This document shows positions 10,242 through 19,608 of a stretch of 64,000 nt of DNA, piece after piece. Below the pieces are notes generated by a model. The model was not told the DNA's origin. It searched no databases and saw only the letters and a program-made list of their open reading frames with translations. Source of the stretch: Endothia cerciana. Lineage: Eukaryota; Ascomycota; Sordariomycetes; Diaporthales; Cryphonectriaceae. The position numbers and the translations under genes were made by a program. The stretch lies in assembly GCA_026119935.1 (NCBI GenBank), contig JALRMH010000002.1, positions 1,302,001 to 1,366,000 on the forward strand. The letters run 5' to 3'. Numbering within the stretch: the stretch's first letter is position 1; each line of letters begins with the position of its first letter.

Positions 10242-11937
10242 GTGTTCTTCCTTCGTTCGAGTACACCGCAAGGTCGCGTGAGCGGGATGGGCAGTTCATT
10301 TGGTACGCTCTCGCCTCTGCCGGCAGAGATTCGGTCAATTTTGGTGGTCCTGACCACGGTCGGCACTCTTTCTTTTGTGTCAACGACTCTCTTGTTTATG
10401 CACATCACCTGGAGCCTTATCTGCTGGAAGATCAGGGATATCCAGTACCAGAGGCAACGGCTCGAGCAGCCTGCCAAGGCCACCGGCACTGAACAAGCAC
10501 CCATCGACTTGAGCCTGGGCCTTTCAGAGAATCACTACTATCAGACAAAAGTGGTCAGAAAAGACACAGACACCAACGAGGCGTCCTCTTCCGCCCGGAA
10601 AGAAGTCGAGGTCTCAGAGGGCACTCTGAGCTTTCGGGAAGGCCAAGCACAGGCGGCGCCGTCAACGCGCCGTGAGAAGCCGCCAAACCCATTGCTCCTA
10701 CTCATCTACAATCTCCTCATCGCCGACAGCACGTTGTCAGCCTCATACCTCCACAATGCCTACTGGCTGAAGATAGATGGAATCATCGTGCCGTCATGGA
10801 ACTGCAGCACTCAGGGATGGTTCGTGAGCTTCGGGTGTCTCACTACTAGTGGCTTTCTCCTCACCATAGCCATATTCAGTTATCTGGGAATCATTCGGGG
10901 TTACAAGGCGACATCACGAGACGTGTTTTTGGCTTGCTCTGTCGTTTGGATCTGTTCCATCGTGCTCGCCAGCCTTGGGTCAATGTACTACCATGACCTT
11001 GAGTTCTACGGAAGAGATTCTACTTGGGTCAGTTTTCAAACCGCGTTCTCCCCAATCCCGTCCTTGATAAAGAAGGACAAGACCCCATCTCGTTTCCTAT
11101 AGACCGCGGACCCACTTCTAAGGTTTCTGCCCATGTCCCAACATGACACTGACTCACCTTTTACAGTGCTGGATCAGCGAAAGACGTAGGCTTTGGCGAC
11201 TCTCGATCTACTTATGGGGATTCGGGACCATGATTGCGACAAGCTGCATTTACAGCTTCATCTTCTACAGCCTGAGGCGCCAGGGCCGCTCCTCTCGGCT
11301 GATGCCCAGGCGCCCAAACAGCCCCGCGCCCGCCGCTTCGACGACCAGCGCCGCCGCCGCCGCCGGCGACGACGACGACAACAACATCCACCACGTGAGG
11401 ACCAGCACACGGCTGCGGCCATCGGGCCACCACCCAGCGTTCCTCATCTATCCGTGCATATACGGCGTGACGGGCACTCCGCTTATAGTAGGGTCTATTG
11501 TTCCCATGTTCGAGCGGAGCAACATCTTCATGGGCGTGGCGGCGACCCTGCTCGCGACAACCGGCCTGTTGGATGCCATCCTCTGGTCCAGCATCGTCCT
11601 TTTCAGCAAGAAGGAGGACCTGGCCGGCATCGGCCTCGACAAGTTTACATTCATGCGGACGCCAGAGGGCCGGACCTTGGGGAACATCGTATTTGTCCAG
11701 GGGGGGAAGACCAAGGACGACCGCCATCACCACCGGCAGTCATGGCACTCAAAGAAAGACCAGGGCTGGTGGCGGCTGGGGGATAGGAACAGTAGCCAGC
11801 CATCTTTACCTCAGGGGTATCCCGGGGACATAGAGGGTGGGATTCAGATGCAAGTCGTCACGAGCGTCGTGGTTGAGGAACACGACCCACCGAGCCAGCC
11901 TCGGAATTACAGGAAGTCCTCGGAATCGCAAATGTGA
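10242..11937 (+). CDS. Git3/Gpr1-type G protein-coupled receptor
   Basis: Exons 10242-11027 and 11167-11937 (intron 139 nt, GTCAGT...TTTACAG) give 518 aa. Seven hydrophobic segments are visible: around VVLTTVGTLSFVSTTLLF; LLLLIYNLLIADSTLSA; GWFVSFGCLTTSGFLLTIA; DVFLACSVVWICSIVLA; SIYLWGFGTMIATSCIYS; PAFLIYPCIYGVTGTPL; NIFMGVAATLLATTGLLDA. NPLLLLIYNLLIAD, the STW-CWIS junction across the intron, and the long loop between TM5 and TM6 fit fungal glucose/cAMP-receptor-like (Git3) proteins, which signal through a G-alpha to cAMP. TM1 and TM2 are separated by a long hydrophilic loop of about 100 residues. The start may instead be the ATG at 10287 (MGSSFGTLSPLP), which sits better before TM1. The tail is Ser/His-rich. 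The ligand is unknown. Confidence 0.75.
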
Positions 11938-13078
11938 GACAGGTTTGACTGGATGAACATGTCGGTTCATTCTGTGCTTCGACATCAAGAGCAATAGATA
12001 CCTAGAGCTGTACAGCCTATGTTTAGCGTCTGGATTCAATGAGCAATGGCCTTCTTTCGAGCCCTAACTCTCCCTGCCACGGCTCTCTGCGGATGAGAGA
12101 CACTAATCAAGTACTGCTCAATCCCACCTGTGCTCACCACAATAGAGTGGTCAGAGCAACGGCGCCATGTACATAGGAGTTGATTTTGATGGACAGAGTT
12201 GGCCCTGGGTTATAGGCAGAGGACAGCTGAAGGAATTCGTCTATCCGGACGGCACCCCACACCGGACGATTCTGCCCCTGCAGGCTGGCTATCCTACTCA
12301 TGAAAGCAGCACGGCGCGATCGTCCCCAAAACATCTTGACGGCGGCAGATAGCCCGCAGTGGTGGTAAGTCGGACGGGAATGCCAAGGATGTCGTCCAGT
12401 GTCAGACTCCGCCCACGAGCCCTCAAACCATTCCGCAGCCGGGAAATGCAGCGAGGCTGCCTCGCTTTCCTTCGAGAACATAAGCCCTACATCAACCGTG
12501 TCTCGCGGCCAGACCTTTTGATGGGACCTCCTTTGATAGGGCTTCCATCGAAAGCAGGACCGCCATTCCAGATTACCGTACGCGGCCGGGCCCTCCTTTG
12601 TGGGACGACTGAGACATCGCGGCATGGCCTGTCCGCCGTGGGACTCGAAAGCGGCCCGCCACTGAGTCAACTTTCCGCAACCGTCGGTCTGCTCACGCGA
12701 GAACCGCCGTGAGCTTCCGACTTGGACGCTCTGGGAGGGGGTGCCATGTGGAGATGCCAATGGAGGGCGAGCATGCACAATAGGACCGGGTGAGGTGTTC
12801 TGGGCCCGAGCCAATAGCTCATGTTGAGCTACATTAGTCCTGATGATATCGCATAAGCATAGCGTGCTGCCCCTGGAGATCCTCTTCAAGGCGACATGGG
12901 GGTGCCTATAGCCTCAACTTCGCTCTCTCGACCTGGATCTTGTAGTGTTATTCTGGAGGTCTCCTTGTGAAGAGCTTATGACCCTCGTTGGTTGTCCGCC
13001 CTGAATTGAGGGCGCCTGTGAGGTTTACCCTACCTCTAAGTCAATGTTCTGATCAAGGCAGCGACGCACTCGGACATC
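11938..13078. other. Intergenic; one long frame without a start
   Basis: The minus strand is open from 12889 to 12134 (about 250 codons) but has no upstream ATG, no recognised motif and unconvincing composition. I treat it as chance or relic. The rest is spacer between two receptor genes of the same orientation. Confidence 0.5.
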
Positions 13079-14377
13079 ATGGAGCCGTCAACCGGGAAAC
13101 ACGACGACAGCATGCGGCCCTGGCTTGTCGGCGTCGTCTCTTCGATGGCGGTTCTGGCTACCCTGCTCGTCGGGCCCCGCCTCGTCAGCAGGCGACTGAC
13201 GCAGCAAAAGTCTGTGGTGGGATGACTGGGTCATCATCATCTCCATGGTAAATTCTTCCACCAGCCGCAGGATATAACACACAAGACATCGTCCTGATCG
13301 TGCCCTCGCTTGTAGTGCTGGAACCTCCTCTGCCCTGGCTTCTTCATCTCGGCCGTGTACTCCCAGGGCCTCGGCTCCCACGTCTCTCGGGTACAGCTCG
13401 ACCACATCATCACGATGGCCCAGCTCCTCCTCGCGGCCGAGATCATGTACGCGTGGAACCTGTGCCTGACCAGGGCCTCCGTCCTGCTCATGTTCTCCCG
13501 CATCTTCCGCCTGTCGGCCTACTCTAAGGCCTACCTGTGGGGTACCGTCACACTCGTCGTCGCCTGTGCCATCGCAGCTTACGTTCCTCTACGTGTTCAG
13601 CTGCGTGCCCGTACAGAAGATCTGGAACCCGGGGCTGCCCGGCACCTGCATGGACCAGACGACCACGTGGACCGTGGTCATGGCGTTCACAGTCTTCACG
13701 GACCTCGCGGTCTTGCTGTTTCCCGTTCCGCAGATGCGGGGCTCGAAGTTCAGGCTGGTGGAGAAGGTCGCTCTGGCCATTGTCTTCGCGCAAGGGTCCT
13801 TGTAAGTGCGCCCGGCCCCTGGCCTGTCCTGTGCGGTGGGATCGGCTTCCTCACGCCGTCGTCAAGTGTCATCTTCGCCTCAGCGTACCGCTTCAGGGTG
13901 CTCTTCACATATACCATGTCCGACCCGACCTACAGCCTGGCTCCCGTCGTCGCCTGGACAGAGGTCGAGATCGCGGCGGGCATAACAGCCGCATGTCTGC
14001 CGGTGCTGGGACCCATAGCTGCCTTCGTCTTCCATCGAGGATCAGGTGTCGAGGATGAGCATCGCCCAGTGTTCCCAAGCGCACAATCGAGACGGAGAGG
14101 GAGCCGGTGGCCTGCCAAGAAGGTCTCTGCCGGCAGCGGGATGCGGAGCGATTCAGTCTTTACGACATCCAAGGGCACGTCGAAACCAGATGCGTGGGAG
14201 TGGGAACATAACCTGGAGGGCCTTACGCGGCGGGGAGAGATGTGTGTTATTGAGAATGAGGTGATGAGTCAAGGAAGGCGGTACACGGAGGCTGGCGTTG
14301 AGGTGGATTTTCCTGGGGATGGCATCAGTATCACGACAGAGTTCAGGCGGTGGAGCGTAGCAGTTCCAATGCCATGA
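13079..14377 (+). pseudogene. PTH11/rhodopsin-like fungal receptor gene with two frameshifts
   Basis: Pieces match the fungal rhodopsin-like (PTH11-type) seven-TM family in order: TM1 VVSSMAVLATLLVGPRLVSR, then LWWDDWVIIISM, QLLLAAEIMYAWNLCLTRAS, LLMFSRIFR, the extracellular CVPVQKIWNPGLPGTCMD, FTVFTDLAVLLFPVPQM, and YTMSDPTYSLAPVVAW. Introns: 13248-13315 and 13802-13866 (GTAAGT...TCAAG, restoring VIFASAYRFRVLF). Two one-base shifts break it: near 13211, before LWWDD, and near 13571-13577, before LTFLYVFSC. Neither can be removed by a plausible intron. It is either a recent pseudogene or carries sequence errors. The C-tail after the last TM is hydrophilic and ends at 14377, 89 bp from the convergent neighbour. 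Confidence 0.7.
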
Positions 14378-14466
14378 CTTACCACACGGCAAGTTGGACC
14401 TTGTTTACAAACAGCATCTTGATGCGCAGACCATGTTTCCTAAAGGCAAGCAGCTCAGACTCGCCG

Positions 14467-16296
14467 TCAACCAAACCCAGCAGCAAGCACCACCTCCTTC
14501 GGTCTCCCCTTGCTTCGCCCAAAAGCATCTACAGCCATCAGACCAGGCCCATCCCGCCGGAACTCAACAGCCCCCCACCTCTGCTCCCTCGACCTTCTTG
14601 GCCTGCCCTCTGCAGCCTTATCCCGACCCTCCCACACTCCGATCTCGTCCAGGAGGACCTCCACCACCCAGGTGTATTCTATCCGCTTCCCCGCCATACT
14701 CGGCGCGTATAAGGCCTCCGCGTCCGCCCTAGTCTTCGGTATCATGGTACACAGCAGGTGAACATCGAGCATCTGGGAGAAGATCAACCCGAAGGAGGGC
14801 TTGTTCCGGCGCGAGTGCGGCGTGCCGTATCTGTACACCGAGCTGAGGCCGGAGACCGGCAGGGGAGGTGGGTTGAAGATCGAGCGCAAGGTCGGGTCGA
14901 GGGGTCTGCTTGGTGCCGACACGCGGCCCGGTGGGGGCGCAGCATCTTCATGGTCCTGGCAGGCAGGCGCGGCTGCGTTGGTGTCCGAGGATGTGGTGGA
15001 GTTGAGGATCATAATCAGGGGCCCGCCATGCTCAGGCGAGCGGCTGACATAACGGAGTTGTGAGCCAAGGAGCTGAAGCATGTTGTGCGCTGGAGCCTTC
15101 TCGCGCTGGTGGAAGAGGGAGGAGAGGAGGACCGACATGTGTGTGATGAGTATCATGTCTGGGTGTGTCGGTCCGGATCTCCTGGCAGGGGGAGGTTTCT
15201 CGACGGCGGGCTCGGTTGTAGCAGCCTCGTTCTCCTTGGGGGTATCATCCGCAACCGTCTCGTCGGCGAAAGCCTTAGAAGTCGGGGAGGGAGGCGATCG
15301 CTCCTGTAACAGACCGTCCTGGTCTTCGAGTATCTCAGCACTGGTCCTCGGCGACGCCTCGCTGGGTTCTAACGGAGACGAAAACCCCTCCTCTTCCTCA
15401 CTGTCCTGTATCACTCCCCTTAAACCAGGCGGGGTCCTTGAAGGCGAGACCGCCTCCCGTCCTCCAGCGTCTGCAGTCTCCCGCGGAGACTTGTCAGGCA
15501 AACTACTGGGCGGATCCGAAAGCGGGCTGGAGGGTGATCCTTGAGTAGCCGCTGCCTTCTCCTCTTTGTCCCCTCTGGCCCCGTCCACTGACGCGGTATC
15601 ATCAATCACGATGTCTCTGTGTTGTTCGTCGTACTCTTGGCGCGTCGTCACCGGCTCAGCCACCGCAGTGTCCTGAAATTTGTCGTCGGCGCGGCTCCGC
15701 TGGCTCGAGGGCGGCTCCTGCTCCCCGAGCTCCTGGCTAGGCGGCAACTGATCCAGCTCGCCCAGGACCTCCCACAGGCCAGGAATATCAAACACCCTCG
15801 AGATCGCCACCCTCTCGAGGCACTCGTTCAACAGGCCCTTCTCGTCATCTCCCCTTGCTCTCAGCCCCACGGCCGCGATCTGCGCCGCCAGCACATCCCT
15901 CAGCACGCCCACAACCGCACCTATCCCCGCCGTGGTGATGATCATGACCCTCGGCCCCCCCCCCCTTCTCATTCCCTCCTCCACCCCCCTCAGCAGACAC
16001 CTTGCCAGGGTCTGCAACCCCAGACCCAGCGCGCCGTCCTCCTCCTCCGCGCTGACGCCCACCACACAGCCCCTCTCGAACCCGCCGCCCACGAGCACGC
16101 TCTCGTCGATCTCCCGGCATCCCGTCACGAGGTTACCCCGGCCCTGGTCCCAGAGGGCATCTCTGCGTCTGGCCTCGGCTTCGAATAGGGTCGTGCCCGA
16201 GATTGGCTCTTGGGGAAAATGGGAGGATGTTTGGCTAGGGTTTGGGGGATGCTGTGGGTTGTTTTCGGTGGTGGCGGTGGTGGCAGCGGCGGCCAT
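14467..16296 (-). CDS. RecA/Rad51-fold protein with degenerate Walker A
   Basis: Single exon, 609 aa. Residues about 52-130 resemble the start of Rad51/KaiC cores: GNLVTGCREIDESVLVGGG corresponds to the LxTGxxxLDxLLGGG box, but the expected P-loop GxxxxGK[TS] is replaced by SAEEEDGALGLG, with no lysine. A long acidic, Ser/Pro-rich insert (about residues 195-375) separates this from HPDMILITHMSVLLSSLF, the likely Walker B strand, and from SFGLIFSQMLDVHLLCTM near the C-terminus. This suggests a non-ATPase paralogue of recombinases, perhaps in DNA repair with a partner, as for Rad51 paralogues; that role is inference. Start at 16296 opens a Ala/Thr-rich leader. Strongly GC-rich. Confidence 0.7.
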   Translation of the reverse strand: MAAAATTATTENNPQHPPNPSQTSSHFPQEPISGTTLFEAEARRRDALWDQGRGNLVTGCREIDESVLVGGGFERGCVVGVSAEEEDGALGLGLQTLARCLLRGVEEGMRRGGGPRVMIITTAGIGAVVGVLRDVLAAQIAAVGLRARGDDEKGLLNECLERVAISRVFDIPGLWEVLGELDQLPPSQELGEQEPPSSQRSRADDKFQDTAVAEPVTTRQEYDEQHRDIVIDDTASVDGARGDKEEKAAATQGSPSSPLSDPPSSLPDKSPRETADAGGREAVSPSRTPPGLRGVIQDSEEEEGFSSPLEPSEASPRTSAEILEDQDGLLQERSPPSPTSKAFADETVADDTPKENEAATTEPAVEKPPPARRSGPTHPDMILITHMSVLLSSLFHQREKAPAHNMLQLLGSQLRYVSRSPEHGGPLIMILNSTTSSDTNAAAPACQDHEDAAPPPGRVSAPSRPLDPTLRSIFNPPPLPVSGLSSVYRYGTPHSRRNKPSFGLIFSQMLDVHLLCTMIPKTRADAEALYAPSMAGKRIEYTWVVEVLLDEIGVWEGRDKAAEGRPRRSREQRWGAVEFRRDGPGLMAVDAFGRSKGRPKEVVLAAGFG

Positions 16297-17477
16297 CCTG
16301 CGCTGTGTAGGTGCGATCTAGTGAATGAGGACTGGGACCGATGTGGCAGTGAGATGTGAGTATAGATGACAAAAACCAGGTGCGTTGATACGGTACATGG
16401 ACAGCAACGACCAAAAGCTCTTCTTTCTGTATTGACCCTTGTGGAGAGCGTGCTGATCACGACGAGGGCTGGGCCCAACCTGGCAGAGTTAGAGGCTTGA
16501 TGGAGGTCGACGCCACCAAATAGGAACCCCTTCCCACCACCGGAATGATCTGCTGTGCTAGATCAGCCCATGATGGTCAATGCAAAAGGTTGACGGTGCT
16601 TTCGAGAAGAGGGACTTGGTGCTCAAAGAGAGCGTGAACAAAATTCCTAGCAAGGATCAAGCTGCTATCGCAGATGCACGTGCTGGGCGAGGGGACGTTG
16701 TTAGGGGCCCTGTCACATCTCCTAGGCACAGCGTAGGTACCCATATCAGTGTCCTAAACTGCACCGAGTGATCACCAGCCCATAGCGTATGCAGACATTT
16801 AAGAATCGGCCTGAGTTACAATCTGACAATGAGATGTGTGTCTATCGCGTTGGGCATAGCAATTCACAAACAAGGATTATTTCCGCATCTCCCCCCCACC
16901 TGGCACCTCAGCCCTCCCTGGTAGAGAGAGGGCTTGTCGCCTCACGAGAACTTGCTTCGACGCTCATTATGAAGCAGGTCCTACCGTTGCCAGTCCGCTC
17001 TTCCAACCGGTCCTGCTACCTCGGTCATTTTACTTGCGTGGTCCGCCACAGCTGTTGGCTGTCGTTCAGGAGCATGAAAAGAACACTGCTCCAAGGGTTG
17101 ATGTGCAACAGGCCTGTGTGCTTGTTGCTTCCTCCACCCCTTTCCAATGACGCCAAGATGGTGAGAGTCAGACACCTAGCAGGTTTCAGAAAACGCCTAT
17201 TCCAATCGATAGCCGAAGAAAATGTACAAGAATGCTAACAGTCCACCACGATGACTCCTTTCCAACGTCAGGTCATGCTGCCACGCAGGTTCTCCGGGCA
17301 TGAACAATATCGCGCCGGGGAGGAAATGGCTAGAACCATAGCACATGTAATGTATTCGCCGAGTGGTGAGCTGTCGGGACAACAGCGATCGCTGGGCGCC
17401 GAGCCCCAAACGACGCCTCATACTGAAGGGCTCTTACAGTGATAGCGGCGGGTAATTCTCCGAGAGAAAATGCTCGC
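16297..17477. other. Intergenic; nothing recognised
   Basis: Holds the upstream region of the RecA-fold gene and the 3' flank of pal1. Open frames at 16580-17442 lack coding character. Confidence 0.55.
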
Positions 17478-19608
17478 CTAGTCTGCATTTCCCAAGTCTC
17501 TGTCGGCAGGGCGTGAGCGGGGACCTCCCTTCAGACTCTTCATGCGGCCAAGGAGGCCGGTCTTTGGCTTCGGCTGCTCGCTCAGTGCATCAGTCGTAGC
17601 GCGCCGCTCAAGCCCGCCGGGGAGCGGAGGCGAGGTCGGGCCATTGCTGTTCATCTTTCGGACCGAGATCTCCTCCTCGCCGTCCTTGCCTGGCTCATAC
17701 TCGGCGAAGAAGGGATTGTTCTCACCACGAGGGCTCGACACGCTTCCAGCAGAAGGGCGATCGCGGTAGTACACGCCCTCTGGGTTGGTCAAGCGACCAG
17801 AGGCACCGAATCCCTCACGTGGGGGTCGGTTCATGCCTCGAATGCGCTGGGCCAGGGACTTCTTTCGCTGCAGTCCTCCATCCTGGTTCTGAGCGTTCTC
17901 TTGCTGTGCCTTCTCCACTGCAGCCTTGGCAGCTGGCGTGCCTTCAAGGAAGGTCGAACTGCCAAGGCCGACCGTCTCGTCGCCGTGGATCATGGACGTA
18001 CGGTCATGAGGATTGAAGAGCGCCACATCCTTCTTTGTGGGCGGCCCCATAGAAATGCCGTAATCGGCGAATGCCTCATCTGTCGCCTTTCCCATGAAGG
18101 TGGAGTGATCAGCTCGAGAGTTGAGAGGGCCAGAACCGCCGATCGACATGTTGGCAGAATCCTTAGCGAAGGCCTCGAGTGGGGAGTTCTTCTTCTTCTT
18201 GCTAAAGACCGCATCGTACGGGCCGGCGTGGTGGACTGTAGGATCACGTTAGCTCGTCGCTCCCCAAGGGACAACAGGCGCGTCAGCCGAACTCGCAGAC
18301 TTACCCAGGGAGGCGCCGAAGGGGTTCGTCTCATCCAGCTTGTCGATCAGATCGTGGTCCCTGTGGGGCCTGGCCTTGCTCGACTTTCCGTCGCGGTGTC
18401 TGCGCTCGTGCTCTCGACGCTTCCTCTTCTCTTCCTCGGTCAGCGGCCTCCCAGTGCTACGTGGGGGTCGTCCTGCGGAGGACGCCATACGGCGGGGTGG
18501 CGAGTCTGCGCCCCGCGGGCCGCTGCCACGCGATCGATGACCTGGCGGAGGGGGTCCGCGACGGCCAGGAGGGGGCACATTCTCTCCTCGGGGTGGTGGG
18601 GGCCGACGAGATGCCTGGGGTGATTGAGCCGAACCGCTGGCGCTCTTGCCCTTGTCCTTATCGTCCAGATTGAGGCTTGCCTGTTATTGGGTGTCAACGC
18701 CACCAGGCTCTATCCCCGGCGCAGCGATTGAGAGAGTACATACAAACAAGTCCTCAGTAGCAGAGGTGGTGGTGGTGTCCTTCTCGTCAGCCATGGTGAT
18801 CAGGGGCGGTGGTTGTGCAAGCGTTGGGCCGGCAGGCTTCTGAGATGGATCAAGGAAGGGGTTGTTGGAAACAGGTCGAGCAGGTTGTGTTTGGGTCTGT
18901 GGAGAGGGGTCGTCGAAAGGGGAAGAAGGGCTTCTGGGCAGCGGCGACCCAGCTCGATTGCGAAAGGGGTTGTTGGAGGAGAGGTTGATCGAAAGACCAG
19001 GAGAGGGTTGGTCGTCTGAACTCAAATGAAAACGAGAAGTCTGGTCAGCAATCTGGTCTTCTAGGTGATTTAATCAGGGACGTGAAGGGTGGGTTGCATG
19101 CAAATGCAAATGACGATTGCGATGGGGGACATGAAACAGCAATCTCCTTGCCACGGCGGGTTGAGCAATATGAGTGGAACCAAGCACCCCCCCCCCCCCT
19201 TCAGCATGAACCCAGCGCCGGCAGCTCCTGCTCTCAGTACTGCCAGAGCCTGTGCTGGTTACGGTGCCGCACCCCCAGTCTCCTTTTTTTTTCTTCTTCC
19301 TTTTCCTTTTGATACAAAGGTAGAGGGGCCCAGGCCCATTGATTGGGACCTAGCTCCCCAGCCAAGCAGAAAGCCCACACGGCCAAGTCCCTGCGGCTTC
19401 GTCCGAAGAAAAGGGGGCAAGGGCGGAAACTGGGAAGTTGGCAGGGGATTCGTGTTGGCTATCGGCAATTTGCAGAATGGAGAGTCGCAGCTTGCACCAC
19501 CACACAAGTAGATCGCTGTTATCTCACAGGGTTTTTTTTGGTTGTTTTTTTTTTTTTTTTTTTTTTTTTTTGTTACTCACCTAGTAGTTGTGGTTGGGCA
19601 GCAGCCAT
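17478..19608 (-). CDS. pal1: Pal1 family cell-morphology protein
   Basis: Four exons on the minus strand: 19608-19581 (28 nt, MAAAQPQLL), 19015-18744, 18680-18305, 18235-17478; total 477 aa. Introns: 565 nt (GTGAGT...TTCAG), 63 nt (GTATGT...AACAG) and 69 nt (GTAAGT...TACAG). Family marks include LSINLSSNNPFRNRA near the N-terminus, a basic TEEEKRKRREHERRHR segment, LIDKLDETNPFGASLVHHAG, and NMSIGGSGPLNSRADHSTFM. Pal1 proteins act at sites of polarised growth and endocytosis and carry NPF motifs for EH-domain partners; NNPF occurs at least three times here (NNPFRN, NNPFLD, NNPFFA). The long first intron contains a T27 run next to the donor and a C13 run. Splitting the start over a tiny exon means simple ORF calling misses it. 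Confidence 0.85.
19187..19199. repeat. C13 homopolymer
   Basis: Pure run of 13 C inside pal1 intron 1, one of many long G/C runs in this window. Confidence 0.95.
19545..19571. repeat. T27 homopolymer
   Basis: Run of 27 T on the plus strand, that is poly-A immediately inside the donor of pal1 intron 1. Length may be unreliable in the assembly. Confidence 0.9.

Noticed and set aside
12134..12889. Minus-strand open frame of about 250 codons
   Set aside because: No ATG at its start, no recognisable motif and no promoter or splice context; kept only as a note on the intergenic region.
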